Translations under genes and position numbers: made by a program
Shown: piece after piece, positions 1 through 8,522 of the stretch
Layout of the letters: every line of letters begins with the position of its first letter
Numbering within the stretch: the first letter of the stretch is position 1
Notes under the pieces: generated by a model
What the model was told of the DNA's origin: nothing
What the model saw: only the letters and a program-made list of their open reading frames with translations
Databases searched by the model: none
Source: Vallitalea sp.
Lineage (GTDB): Bacteria; Bacillota; Clostridia; Lachnospirales; Vallitaleaceae
NCBI RefSeq assembly: GCF_025211055.1
Contig: NZ_JAOARO010000055.1
Coordinates: forward strand, 1-51,112
Direction: 5' to 3'
DNA: 51,112 nt

Positions 1-33
1 TAAGTGTAATGGCATAGGTCGCATAGAGGCATC

Positions 34-165
34 AGTTAACAATGTGTTTACAACATCCCCCAATCTAAGACCTAAAGGTACAGTCGGCACATTAGCACTT
101 AATCAGAGCATGAGCGCCTCCTTCTAGAGGTTGGGGGACGTAACACGGTAACGTTAGGTAAAATC
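34..165 (+). repeat. attC-like site 1 (long form, complete)
   Basis: Left 7-mer AGTTAAC at 34-40 and right 7-mer GTTAGGT at 153-159. The inner arms pair well: CCCCCAA at 57-63 with TTGGGGG at 131-137, so the element folds into one long hairpin. It ends the cassette whose gene lies left of the window. Its right 7-mer is the exact complement of the left 7-mer of the next copy (1036-1042). Confidence 0.8.
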
Positions 166-190
166 CTCTGTATATAAAGGTTGAAATAAC

Positions 191-1018
191 ATGAATGTAA
201 ATGATAAAGGAATAATATATTATGGAACAGATATTAAGTACATAGAAGAGTTGGATAAAGTAGGGTTAATGAAGCCTAGGAAAAGAGATGAACAGTTTAT
301 TTCAGTGTCAATATCAGGTTATGAATCAGTTATTGAGATTGGACATCCTGATTTAGTAGAAATGGGTAGGGTGTATGCAGATGAAATGGGTATATGTACC
401 ATAAAAGATAATAAATTTCATTTTAAAGACGGTTATTGTAATACACTAACTTATATTCAAGGTTATGGTCCTAATACCAGCGAATTTTTAAATAGTTTCT
501 ATGGTTTGGTTAAGAACGAAAGGACTCAAAATACCATAACTGTAATTTTAACTAAAGAAGCAGATAAGCTATTAGTTAGACCTGAGAAGAATAGAAAATT
601 TGAATATTTGTCATTAGCTTTGCATGGTTTTATAGAATGTATTAAACCAGAAGTGATAGCAGGTTGGATTATACCTGAAAATAGGTATAATGAAGTGATA
701 CAAATGATGGGTAGAGGCAGAATAAGAAAGTTAAAAGTTTGGAAAGATACTGAATTTAAGCCTACTAAATATGATATGAATAAGGTCAAGTATGGATTGT
801 TCCCCAATAACATTGATATGTATAAAAAAAATATTGCTACGAATAGCTATTATTATAGAACTAGGTATGAACACTTGAAAAGTATACTACAAGAAGTTAG
901 CAATATAAATTGGAATATGGAAATAGATGAAGTTGAAGAAGTATTAAATGCATGGTTAAAGAAACACAGAAGTGAGATTAAATGGGATAATCAGAAGTTA
1001 AAATATAAATATATATAG
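191..1018 (+). CDS. Cassette gene, protein of unknown function (275 aa)
   Basis: I do not recognise this protein. It is soluble in appearance, with no signal peptide or membrane helix. It is the sole gene of the cassette between attC-like sites 1 and 2 and starts 31 bases after the right 7-mer of site 1, which is typical cassette spacing. The N-terminus (IIYYGTDIKYIEELDKVGLM, then a FISVSISG strand) faintly recalls the YHGT...I...GL opening of ADP-ribosyltransferase-fold enzymes such as RNA 2'-phosphotransferase or DarT relatives. I see no convincing catalytic triad, so this is only a weak inference. The C-terminal half is rich in Lys, Tyr and Asn. The reading frame is intact, so the gene is probably functional. 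Confidence 0.75.
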   Translation: MNVNDKGIIYYGTDIKYIEELDKVGLMKPRKRDEQFISVSISGYESVIEIGHPDLVEMGRVYADEMGICTIKDNKFHFKDGYCNTLTYIQGYGPNTSEFLNSFYGLVKNERTQNTITVILTKEADKLLVRPEKNRKFEYLSLALHGFIECIKPEVIAGWIIPENRYNEVIQMMGRGRIRKLKVWKDTEFKPTKYDMNKVKYGLFPNNIDMYKKNIATNSYYYRTRYEHLKSILQEVSNINWNMEIDEVEEVLNAWLKKHRSEIKWDNQKLKYKYI

Positions 1019-1031
1019 GCTAACTGTCGGA

Positions 1032-1099
1032 CATCACCTAACAAAATATTTCCATTCGCTCCGCACATTCACTCTCTTTCGAGAAAGGTTTTGGGGTCT
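1032..1099 (+). repeat. attC-like site 2 (left half only)
   Basis: Left 7-mer ACCTAAC at 1036-1042, then the family sequence AAAATATTTCC and a CATTCACTCTC arm. The similarity stops near 1099. No returning arm or GTTRRRY box is found before the next gene, so the site is truncated. The left 7-mer complements the right 7-mer of site 1 exactly. Confidence 0.7.
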
Positions 1100-1207
1100 T
1101 TTATTAATAGAGGGTTACATAATTATCATAATTTCAATATTATGCAGATAGATTACTGGGTAACAATACAAGAACAGTTTATAGTAGACTGAAAGGATGA
1201 AATAATA

Positions 1208-1762
1208 ATGATTACTAATGTTAAAGTGTATGATATGAATGAAAGTATTAAAGCAAGTAAATATCCTATGAGTATTGATATAGAATCATTAAGTTGTGAA
1301 TTAACTAATACTACAAAAAAATTAGGAAGATGTAATAAAGGTGAGGGCCATGATAATTTCTTAAAAGGTATATTAGTATCTTTTGACCTGACTTTTACAA
1401 ATAAAGCTTGGGTTGAAATGGAAAGGTATAACTTCATAACATTTGTATCAAGTCAATCTACTATGCATAGACTAAAGTCATTTGAATTAGACAAACAATA
1501 TGCTGATTATGTAGATAATAGGATTATAGACATAATGAAAGAATTACAAGATACATATAATAAAACAAAGAGTAAGGAAAATTATTTAAAATTACTATAT
1601 TCTAATCCATGTGGATTTAAATTGACTGCTAGATTAACAACAAATTACTGTCAATTAAAAACTATTTATTCGCAAAGAAAAACTCATCGACTACCAGAAT
1701 GGAGAGATTTTTGTGATTGGATTGAAGGATTACCTAACTTTAAAGAATTAACAGGAATTTAA
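1208..1762 (+). CDS. ThyX-like (flavin-dependent thymidylate synthase-related) protein, phage type
   Basis: This 184-residue protein resembles the ThyX-like proteins found in phages and mobile DNA. Features seen are GRCNKGEGHDNFLKGI near residue 41, a central YNFITFVSSQSTMHRL segment near 77-92, and a C-terminal LTARLTTNYCQLKTIYSQRK followed by THRLPEWRDFCDWIEGLP. These match my memory of that family, in which Gly-His-Asp, Ser-Gln-Ser-x-Met-His-Arg and Gln-Arg-x-x-His-Arg-Leu are conserved. True ThyX makes dTMP from dUMP using FADH2 and methylene-THF. This shorter relative lacks a clean RHRxxSxNxxS signature, so the reaction is uncertain. A purine-rich stretch (AAAGGATG) precedes the start. 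The gene lies between truncated site 2 and site 3. Confidence 0.6.
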   Translation: MITNVKVYDMNESIKASKYPMSIDIESLSCELTNTTKKLGRCNKGEGHDNFLKGILVSFDLTFTNKAWVEMERYNFITFVSSQSTMHRLKSFELDKQYADYVDNRIIDIMKELQDTYNKTKSKENYLKLLYSNPCGFKLTARLTTNYCQLKTIYSQRKTHRLPEWRDFCDWIEGLPNFKELTGI

Positions 1763-1838
1763 GAATTTACATATGGAGACTAATTGAATAGATTAATTTG
1801 AAAGATATAAGGGTAGTTCTTTGAAGCTGAAGGGGATA

Positions 1839-2013
1839 ACATCTTCTAACAAAATATTTTCGTTCGGGTAGGGTCATTTCTCTGGGGTCAGCCCTCACAC
1901 ATTCCACCACCTAAGCGCGTCGCGACAGTCGTTGCATTAGCCCTTGGCAGGGCATGAGCAACTCCTTCTAAGGTGCTGGAACGTCGGAAATACGGAGACG
2001 TTAGAAGACATAA
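1839..2013 (+). repeat. attC-like site 3 (long form, complete)
   Basis: Left 7-mer TTCTAAC at 1844-1850 and right 7-mer GTTAGAA at 2000-2006. The second box TATTTTCG pairs with CGGAAATA. The inner arm CCACCACCTAAG pairs with CTAAGGTGCTGG, and inside it are smaller hairpins (GTTGC...GCAAC, GCCCT...AGGGC). The antisense ORF at 1888-2094 is a shadow of this structure. Confidence 0.85.
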
Positions 2014-2174
2014 AATCATTCTAATAATATCCGAACATTGATAGAATGATAAAACCAATAAATTTGAATCATTATATGTTATAAATATTATCAATAGAGT
2101 CTGTTTATATGGTAAAATAAGATAATGTAGCAGTATAGATGTCTTTTATATTAGAATTATTAAGGAGAGTACTA

Positions 2175-2645
2175 ATGGCTAATTATATGGATGATTTACG
2201 AGAACTAATTGGAACAAGACCAGTAATAGCATGTGGAGCGAATGTAGTAATCATGGATAAAGATAATAGGATTTTATTACATCATCGCCAAGATAATGAT
2301 ATGTGGGGATTACCAGGTGGTATGATGGAACTGGGAGAAAGCCTTGAAGAAAATGCAATTAGAGAAGTTAAAGAAGAAACTGGATTAGAATGCAATGAGC
2401 TTAGATTATTTAATGTATATTCGGGAAAAGAACTATATTATCAGTATCCAGATGGTAACGAAGTATATAATGTGACAGTGACATATATTTGCAAAAGGTA
2501 TAGTGGAATAATAGAGGTAGATTTATCAGAGGGTAAAGAGGTAAAATACTTTGCTGTTGATGAAATTCCTAATCAGATAAGTCCACCAGTTAAAATAATT
2601 ATTGAAGATTATAAGAAAAGATTTAATGAGCTAATTAAGTTATAG
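2175..2645 (+). CDS. Nudix hydrolase
   Basis: A 156-residue Nudix-family hydrolase, which cleaves nucleoside diphosphates linked to another group using divalent metal. The Nudix box is complete: GGMMELGESL near residue 49, followed by REVKEETGL, satisfying GX5EX7REUXEEXGU. The substrate cannot be told from the sequence. The start at 2175 (MANYMDD) is preferred over an in-frame ATG at 2139 because AAGGAGAG lies at 2161-2168, 6 bases before it. It is the single gene of the cassette bounded by attC-like sites 3 and 4. Nudix enzymes are common integron cassette cargo. Confidence 0.93.
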   Translation: MANYMDDLRELIGTRPVIACGANVVIMDKDNRILLHHRQDNDMWGLPGGMMELGESLEENAIREVKEETGLECNELRLFNVYSGKELYYQYPDGNEVYNVTVTYICKRYSGIIEVDLSEGKEVKYFAVDEIPNQISPPVKIIIEDYKKRFNELIKL

Positions 2646-2669
2646 TACATGCCAGTTAGTCATGATTTT

Positions 2670-2810
2670 ACATCTTCTAACAAAATATTTCCGTTCGCTC
2701 TGTATCTGCATATATATTTTTACGACTACGGAAAAATAATCAAATATAAATTCAGTGGCACTGTGGGTACGGTTCAGGGACGTCGTAAATACGCAACGTT
2801 AGGTAAAATC
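2670..2810 (+). repeat. attC-like site 4 (complete)
   Basis: Left 7-mer TTCTAAC at 2675-2681 and right 7-mer GTTAGGT at 2798-2804. The second-box left arm TATTTCCG has the partner CGTAAATA. The left box plus two further bases (TCTTCTAAC) is the exact complement of the right box of site 3 (GTTAGAAGA). The inner arms are poorly paired compared with other copies. Confidence 0.8.
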
Positions 2811-2836
2811 ATTAACTAGTGTATAGGTTTATTATA

Positions 2837-3661
2837 TGAGTAGAAAAAATAATGATATATGGTATAAGAAACAGACAAAAATCGTTAATGTTTTTAAATG
2901 AGGTTTTTCAGATTGAAGAATATGAATTGAATAGATTTAGTCTCAAACTGATTATATCAGTGCTAATGATTTTGAGGAACATTTTGGGATTAGTACTGAT
3001 GATATAGAAATAAATAATCTTGAATTATTAGTTTCACATGTTACTACATCGATAGATAATAATCTATAAATACTCATGACTTAATTAGTTTACAGAAAGT
3101 ATTAAATTTGGATAGTCCATTAAAGAAATTTATAAATAAATATGTAATTGAAATTGATGTTAATAGATTATTAAGTTATAATAGTAGTGGTTATAATATT
3201 GATTATGAGTATTATAGGGGGAGCTATTTAGGTCATAACTCCCAAGAGAGTCAGTTGAAAGAAATAGGACGTAAGTTGTATAGACCATCAAATTTCTGCA
3301 TTTCTATACATGCCCAGTGATACAAATTATGGTGGAAGAGTTCATTTAAGACCTGAATCTCTAATGAACATTGCAATTTTACTAAAAGAAATCTTGAGCA
3401 AGAGTGGTTTAACAGTGCAAAGTCAATTGTTGTTGAATTTAGTAATTTCAATTGACGGTCGTTTTATAACCAAAAACATGAATTCTTATCATATGAATTC
3501 AACAAATCAAAACTAAAGAAGTGGTTAGTAGAGAAGCTCTAAATGTGGTAAGGGAAAGTGATAATTTTGGTAGAATACCAGAAATAATTGTTTATATGAA
3601 TAAAGATTATATTGCAGATATTAAGAAAATTCGAAATATAGTTATTGATAGCTTCCGTTAA
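2837..3661 (+). pseudogene. Decayed cassette gene, unknown function
   Basis: This stretch between attC-like sites 4 and 5 codes in pieces. An ATG at 2837 opens MSRKNNDIWYKKQTKIVNV and stops. A second piece starting at 3108 reads LDSPLKKFINKYVIEIDVNR and onward to 3320. A third, near 3380-3525, includes QEWFNSAKSIVVEFSNFN and NQKHEFLSYEFNKSKLKKWL. The last reads REALNVVRESDNFGRIPEII and ends IADIKKIRNIVIDSFR at 3661. The pieces lie in different frames with protein-like composition throughout, so a gene of about 270 codons has suffered several frameshifts. I do not recognise the family. Confidence 0.6.
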
Positions 3662-3663
3662 TG

Positions 3664-3770
3664 ACTTCACCTAACAAAATATTTCCGTTCGCTATGCACA
3701 TTCACTCTCTTTTGGGAAAAGCGTTGAAGGTCAGAGTGAACGTCTAAAATACGAAACGTTAAGTGGAATT
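3664..3770 (+). repeat. attC-like site 5 (short form, complete)
   Basis: Left 7-mer ACCTAAC at 3669-3675, matching the complement of site 4's right box 7 of 7. Right 7-mer GTTAAGT at 3758-3764. The inner arm ATTCACTCT pairs with AGAGTGAA. This is the compact version, about 100 bases. Confidence 0.85.
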
Positions 3771-3916
3771 TTTTGTTCTGTATCGTCTGTATCGCTTAAT
3801 TAGTATGTATTGGAGGATTATTATGAAATCATGATAAGAAGGAGAAAAGAGATATCTCTGTAAGTGATAATAATTTACATAGTAATTGAAAATTCAAAGC
3901 GAGTCAGCCTAAGAGT

Positions 3917-4290
3917 TTGAAAAATACGTTGTGTGAATATTATCTTGATAGGAAAGATTATCATGATAGTAATCTATATTTACCTTCAGTTGCTAAAGCC
4001 TTGATTCACTATGCAGTTAATTATGGATGGAATTTTTCATCAACAAATCAGTTTTATAGCCATGAAATTGAGTCAGTATCAGAATTCAATGAGATTATTA
4101 AATTAGGAGCAACTATCATCTTATAGAAAATGTAGAATTTGACCATATAAGAGAAATTCTTTTTTGTGTAGAAGGTATTTCGATATCCAACAATGAATTA
4201 ATTGGTATTATTGTTGATAACGGTGGGCTAGAAAGTTATCAGTCTGTTTTACAAACAAGGTACGTTATGCAACAGATTGAGATTTTATAA
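3917..4290 (+). pseudogene. Frameshifted cassette gene, unknown function
   Basis: The first frame (TTG at 3917, LKNTLCEYYLDRKDYHDSNL...) runs to 4126. Near 4115-4122 coding moves to another frame that continues HLIENVEFDHIREILFCVEG... and ends at 4290 with VMQQIEIL. A single indel therefore splits a protein of about 124 residues. The composition (Tyr, Asn, Asp, His) is that of a small soluble protein. The family is not recognised. It lies 12 bases upstream of the metallo-hydrolase gene with no attC-like site between, so the two share a cassette. Confidence 0.55.
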
Positions 4291-4302
4291 GGAGAGATGG
4301 AG

Positions 4303-5154
4303 ATGAGAGTAGAAATATTAGGTTCAGGTGGAGCAATAACAATTCCAAGGCCTTTATGTAACTGTAATGTTTGTAATGAAGCAAGAATAAAAGGTATACC
4401 ATATTCAAGAATGGGACCAAGTATTTTTATTCACGATATTGGCTTATTAATAGATACTCCGGAGGATATTGTACATCAACTTAATAGAAGTAATATAACT
4501 GCGGTGAAATATTGTGCATATTCACATTGGCACCCTGATCATACTATGGGGAGAAGAGTGTTTGAAATGAACTATGATTGGAGAAATTTTCCACCAAATA
4601 ATATGCATACAGAATTATTAATTCCTGAAGGGGTTAAACCAGGTTTAGAGGAACAATTAGGGACAATGAAACATTTTGATTACTTTGAATACCTAGGAAT
4701 TATTAATAGAACTATATTAAAAGATAATTTTAAATTTGTAATAGATAATTTTACAATACAAGCTATTAGGTTAAGTGAAGAGTATGTATATGGATATCTA
4801 ATTAGTAACTTAACTACAAGAATTTTAATAATAATGGATGAACTGGTTGGCTGGAAAGTGCCAAAAAATTTGGGGAAATTAGATTTAGCTATAGTACCAG
4901 CAGGAGTTTTTAAAAATAATCCATTAACTGGTGAACAAAATATTTCTGAAAATCACCCCGCTTTAAAATCTGAATGTACTTTTTTGGAAACAATAGACAT
5001 AGTTAAAAATATAAAAGCAGATAAAATCGTTTTAAGTCATATTGAAGAACCTGATAGATTATCTTATAATGATTTATTAAGAGTAGAAGAAATATACAAG
5101 AAAAAAGGAATTGATGTAGAATTTGCATATGATAGGATGATAGTCGAAGTGTAA
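4303..5154 (+). CDS. MBL-fold metallo-hydrolase, PhnP-like
   Basis: A 283-residue metallo-beta-lactamase-fold hydrolase. Near the N-terminus is GSGGA followed by the Cys pair CNCNVCNEAR, the structural zinc-binding segment typical of PhnP-type phosphodiesterases. The catalytic signature is SHWHPDH near residue 74. Later metal ligands probably include IMDE near 177 and the His of VLSHIEEP near 246. PhnP acts on cyclic phosphates; whether this relative does is unknown. The start at 4303 is chosen over the ATG at 4297 because AAGGAGAG (4289-4296) lies 6 bases upstream of it and directly abuts the other. It is the intact second gene of a two-gene cassette. Confidence 0.88.
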   Translation: MRVEILGSGGAITIPRPLCNCNVCNEARIKGIPYSRMGPSIFIHDIGLLIDTPEDIVHQLNRSNITAVKYCAYSHWHPDHTMGRRVFEMNYDWRNFPPNNMHTELLIPEGVKPGLEEQLGTMKHFDYFEYLGIINRTILKDNFKFVIDNFTIQAIRLSEEYVYGYLISNLTTRILIIMDELVGWKVPKNLGKLDLAIVPAGVFKNNPLTGEQNISENHPALKSECTFLETIDIVKNIKADKIVLSHIEEPDRLSYNDLLRVEEIYKKKGIDVEFAYDRMIVEV

Positions 5155-5173
5155 TTGAGTAGGTCATCTCAAT

Positions 5174-5280
5174 CCATTGCATAATAAAATATTTCCGTTC
5201 GCTACGCCAATTCCCTCTCTTTGGGGAAAGTTTTTGTGGGTCGAGCGAAAGTGGGAAATACCAAACGTTAGACGTAATAT
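5174..5280 (+). repeat. attC-like site 6 (short form, complete, divergent left box)
   Basis: The left box is degenerate (GCATAAT at 5179-5185). The right box is GTTAGAC at 5267-5273. The second box TATTTCCG faces GGGAAATA. This is the one junction where the left box clearly fails to complement the right box of the preceding copy. Confidence 0.75.
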
Positions 5281-5295
5281 AATAGAAGGGGCAAT

Positions 5296-5726
5296 ATGAA
5301 TTGTAAATTAATTGAGTACTCCAATGGAAAATTTGATGACATTAATTCTATTGATTTAAGACAGAATGATGTATCGGGAGGTAATTGTAGCAAAGAAGAT
5401 ATTGATTTAATCTCAAATTATCCAAATGCTAAAAAGATAATAATAAGTGGTTTAAAGCAGGAAGTATTTGATTATTTTATTGATAAGTTACCATCATCAA
5501 AAACACTCCAACAGTTGATTTATAGTGATAAGGTGTGGGTAACAAGTCTCTTAATTCATTAGAGCCATTAAAGAGATGCTTGTCTCTTAAATATGTATAT
5601 TTCACTTTGAAAAAGTTAGAAGATGGAAATATTACTCACTTAGCAGAAATTCAGAATCTAGAAGAGATATATTTTAACCATAATCTATTTACTACAGAGC
5701 AATTGGCATGGTTACGTGCAGATTGA
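5296..5726 (+). pseudogene. Frameshifted leucine-rich-repeat-like cassette gene
   Basis: An AGAAGGGG site precedes ATG 5296. The first frame (MNCKLIEYSNGKFDDINSID...) stops at 5562. Around 5535 a second frame continues with SLNSLEPLKRCLSLKYVYFT and ends LAEIQNLEEIYFNHNLFTTE...WLRAD at 5726. The spacing of Leu, Ile and Asn (L..L..L.....N) across the junction looks like leucine-rich repeats, so one indel has split a protein of about 142 residues. Sequencing error is an alternative. It overlaps the upstream region of the membrane-protein gene that follows in the same cassette. Confidence 0.6.
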
Positions 5727-5740
5727 TGAGGAGGACTGTA

Positions 5741-6349
5741 TTGATTAAACCTAATTATTTTACAAAAGTTATATTATCATTCATATGTATAATTGTTATT
5801 AGGGCTATAATGAGAGGAGCATATTTAATATTGATAAATCAAGAAATAATTAATCCTAGTTTAATAACAAGAAATAGTTGGGATATATATTTTTTATTAA
5901 GTATTATTGTAATAGTTAGTATGATTAATATAATTAGAATATTGTTTAATAAGCCATCAGGGCATAGATATATACTTATTGAGAATAGAAGATACAAAAG
6001 GTGTACATTTTATATTAGTCTTTTAATAAGCATTATATCATTGAGATTCATTATTTATAGATTTGATGATTTATTATTATTTATTGTTGTAACTTCATTC
6101 ATGATATTATTATTAGAGATGACAATGTTGAGAAATGCAGATGGTGTATATAAAGACTGTATATATTTATTTGGTAGGAAGATATTTTTAACAAATATTA
6201 TAGAAGTAAAGGAATATAAACATAAAGTTAAGATTTTGGCTAAAGGAAAATTTCTTTTTGTTGAAGTAATTAATGATTATAATTTACAACTAGACAAACA
6301 AGAAATGATAAAGCTAAATGAAATTATAGAAGGGAAAAAATTTGGTTAA
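5741..6349 (+). CDS. Four-helix membrane protein with C-terminal PH-like region, unknown function
   Basis: About 202 residues. Four hydrophobic segments are visible: VILSFICIIVIRAIM, IYFLLSIIVIVSMINII, FYISLLISIISLRFII and LLLFIVVTSFMILLL. A soluble tail of about 70 residues follows and contains DGVYKDCIYLFGRKIFLTNI and later IIEVKEYKHKVKI, which resembles the short strand pattern of bacterial PH-like (YdbT/YvbH type) domains. That resemblance is an inference. TTG 5741 is chosen because GAGGAGGA at 5728-5735 is ideally placed for it. In-frame ATGs at 5726 and 5708 lie within or before that site. The gene is co-cassette with the broken LRR-like gene. Confidence 0.7.
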   Translation: MIKPNYFTKVILSFICIIVIRAIMRGAYLILINQEIINPSLITRNSWDIYFLLSIIVIVSMINIIRILFNKPSGHRYILIENRRYKRCTFYISLLISIISLRFIIYRFDDLLLFIVVTSFMILLLEMTMLRNADGVYKDCIYLFGRKIFLTNIIEVKEYKHKVKILAKGKFLFVEVINDYNLQLDKQEMIKLNEIIEGKKFG

Positions 6350-6455
6350 GTCATCGTATAACAAATATTTCCGTTCACTACGTACATTCACTCTCTTTAG
6401 GGAAAAGACGTTGTGAGTCAGAGTGGATGTCGGAAATACGAAACGTTATAAAACA
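6350..6455 (+). repeat. attC-like site 7 (short form, complete)
   Basis: Left box GTATAAC at 6356-6362, complementing site 6's right box 6 of 7. Right box GTTATAA at 6445-6451. The second box is ATTTCCG with CGGAAAT. The inner arm ATTCACTCTCT pairs with GAGTCAGAGTGG imperfectly. Confidence 0.85.
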
Positions 6456-6489
6456 TTGTTCACTAGTATATTTAACAGGAGGTATCTGC

Positions 6490-7296
6490 ATGGATAAGAA
6501 ACGACAACATACTAACGTTTGGGATATAGTTGCTACTAAATTTAGTAAGGTAGGTCCTAGTTATTGGAATGTATTTGGAGAACACTTAGTTGAACTATCA
6601 AATATAAAGGATGGTGGTGTAGTACTTGATATTGGTATGGGTAGAGGTGCATCTCTGTTTCCAGCTACTAAAAAAGTAGGGTCTGATGGAAGGGTAATTG
6701 GTATCGATTTATCTGGAAAAATGGTACATGAGACAAAAGTAGAATTATTAGAAAAAAGTATTGAGAATGCAAAAGTTTATATGATGGACGTAAAAAATAT
6801 AAGATTTGATGAAGAAACTTTTGATTATATTATTTCTGGCTTTTTTATTACATATCTCTTTCATAGTGAACAAAAATTGAATAATATATCTAAGATGCTT
6901 AAAAAGGGTGGCAAGTTAAGTTTTAGCACCTGGGGTGAACAAATTGATCAAAAATGGCTTACTCTAATAGTTGACAAATATATAGATAAGAATACTTCTT
7001 CGACAGGGATTAAATACAATACAGTAGAAAGTATAATCAATATGCTCAAGGAAAGTGGTTTTCATAATATAAGAGTTCATGAAGAACAACCACATGTTAT
7101 TTATAGGAATAGCGATGAATGGTGGGATGAAATGAATTCAAATGCATTTAGAGGTATTATAGAAGAGATTGCAAAAATGGGTATGAGCCAATTAGATAGT
7201 TTTAAAATAGATGTATACGAAGGGCTAAAAGAATTTAGACGAGAAGATGGAATTTATATTAAGATGTCTGTCATATATGCTTTTTGTGAGAAATAA
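6490..7296 (+). CDS. Class I SAM-dependent methyltransferase
   Basis: A 268-residue Rossmann-fold methyltransferase. SAM-binding motif I is VLDIGMGRGA near residue 47, followed by the acidic strand end GRVIGIDLSGKMV (motif II) and YMMDVKNIRFDEETFDYI (motif III/IV). KKGGKLSFSTWG corresponds to the post-IV strand. This arrangement is that of the UbiE/MenG-like Methyltransf_11/25 group. The acceptor substrate is unknown. The start at 6490 is set by AGGAGGT at 6477-6483. The open frame extends left into attC-like site 7, but that part is repeat, not protein. It is the single gene of its cassette. Confidence 0.9.
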   Translation: MDKKRQHTNVWDIVATKFSKVGPSYWNVFGEHLVELSNIKDGGVVLDIGMGRGASLFPATKKVGSDGRVIGIDLSGKMVHETKVELLEKSIENAKVYMMDVKNIRFDEETFDYIISGFFITYLFHSEQKLNNISKMLKKGGKLSFSTWGEQIDQKWLTLIVDKYIDKNTSSTGIKYNTVESIINMLKESGFHNIRVHEEQPHVIYRNSDEWWDEMNSNAFRGIIEEIAKMGMSQLDSFKIDVYEGLKEFRREDGIYIKMSVIYAFCEK

Positions 7297-7339
7297 ACTA
7301 TACTATTTTAATTAAAGCGATAGACTGTTTCCGTGCACA

Positions 7340-7488
7340 ATGTCTGATAACAATATATTTCCGTTCGCTACGCACATTCTACCACCTAAGCCCGGTCGGG
7401 ATGGCGCACGCATTAGAACTTATTCAGAGCATGAGCGAGCATCTATAAGGTACTGGGACGTCGCAAATACGGGACGTTAGGTGAATTA
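7340..7488 (+). repeat. attC-like site 8 (long form, complete)
   Basis: Left box TGATAAC at 7345-7351 (6 of 7 against site 7's right box). Right box GTTAGGT at 7476-7482. The second box TATTTCCG faces CGCAAATA. The inner arm ACCACCTAAG folds toward ATAAGGTACTGG. The right box plus three bases (GTTAGGTGAA) is the perfect complement of site 9's left end. Confidence 0.85.
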
Positions 7489-7590
7489 CCCCACTAGGTT
7501 TTGACCTAGGATATAAAAATAAAGGTTTATTTGTAAATTATTAATACTATAATTAATAGTAAATTTAATAAAAAATAGTTAGGAGACACG

Positions 7591-8301
7591 ATGTATAAGA
7601 AAAGAATTAAGATAGAGGGTATCCCATCAGTTGAATGGGGGGAGAAAAAATCACATGTCTTTATAGCAGTGCATGGTAATATGTCTGATAAAGAAGATAC
7701 AGTTATTAAATTACTTGCAGAAACTGCAGTTAAAAAAGATTATCAGGTATTAAGTTTTGATCTAGCTCAGCATGGTGAACGGAAGGAAGAGAATACACCC
7801 TGTAAAGTACAGTTTTGTGTACAAGACCTTAAAAAGATTATCTTTTATGCAAAACAAAAATGGGAAAATATAAGTCTTTTTGCGTGCAGTATGGGAGCAT
7901 ACTTTAGTTTATTGGCATACAAGGAAGAACAGTTAGAGCAGTGTCTCTTTTTGGCACCTGTTGTGGATATGGGACGAATTATTAGCAATATGATGATGTG
8001 GTTTGGAATAACTCCAGAAATTTTACAAAAAGAAAAAGAAATTGAAACACCTATTGGTCAAGTTCTTTATTGGGATTATTATAGTTATGTTAAGGATCAC
8101 CCAGTAGATATATGGGATATTGCTACAGCCATCCTTTATGGTGCAAAAGATGATTTATGTGAGTTTGAAACAATAGAGAATTTTGCTAAGATATTTCAGT
8201 GCGAGATAGAGATTATGCAGGAAGGTGAGCATTATTTTCATACTAATGAACAATTGGATGTATATAAGGATTGGCTGAATAAGTATATAACAAAAAAGTA
8301 G
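7591..8301 (+). CDS. Alpha/beta hydrolase
   Basis: A 236-residue alpha/beta-hydrolase fold protein. The early strand HVFIAVHGNMSDKED holds the HG oxyanion segment. The nucleophile elbow is ACSMGAY near residue 97, a CxSxG variant with Ser as nucleophile. The acid is probably Asp in YGAKDDLCE near 190, and the histidine lies in EGEHYFHT near 213. Length and layout fit small carboxylesterase or serine aminopeptidase-like (S33/DUF2920-like) enzymes. The substrate is unknown. TTAGGAGAC lies 6 bases upstream of ATG 7591. It is the single gene between attC-like sites 8 and 9. Confidence 0.9.
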   Translation: MYKKRIKIEGIPSVEWGEKKSHVFIAVHGNMSDKEDTVIKLLAETAVKKDYQVLSFDLAQHGERKEENTPCKVQFCVQDLKKIIFYAKQKWENISLFACSMGAYFSLLAYKEEQLEQCLFLAPVVDMGRIISNMMMWFGITPEILQKEKEIETPIGQVLYWDYYSYVKDHPVDIWDIATAILYGAKDDLCEFETIENFAKIFQCEIEIMQEGEHYFHTNEQLDVYKDWLNKYITKK

Positions 8302-8430
8302 TATTTTCTTGAGGTAACTTTTCTATAGAAAAAATGTTATTGTTAATATATTAAAATATTCAGTAAAAAAATAATAAATTAGAAAGCTGACGTTTATTAG
8401 TATGTCTGTATCGGTTGATTTCCGTGGGAG

Positions 8431-8497
8431 AACTTCACCTAACACTATATTGCAGCTCCCTTCGCACATTCACTTTCTATTGGGTGAAGCTATGGGG
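8431..8497 (+). repeat. attC-like site 9 (left half only)
   Basis: Left end TTCACCTAAC at 8434-8443 is the exact 10-base complement of site 8's right end. It is followed by a variant second box (TATATTGCAG) and the CACATTCACTTTC arm. The right half is missing: the next gene starts at 8523 with no GTTRRRY box. Confidence 0.7.
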
Positions 8498-8522
8498 ATA
8501 ATGAAAAATTAGTGCATTATTA

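Noticed and set aside
1888..2094. Antisense ORF of 68 codons
   Set aside because: It lies almost wholly inside attC-like site 3, and its frame is a by-product of the inverted arms. The antisense ORF at 11250-11462 over site 13 is rejected for the same reason.
6427..6489. Extended N-terminus of the methyltransferase
   Set aside because: These codons lie in attC-like site 7. The strong ribosome site at 6477-6483 points to the start at 6490.
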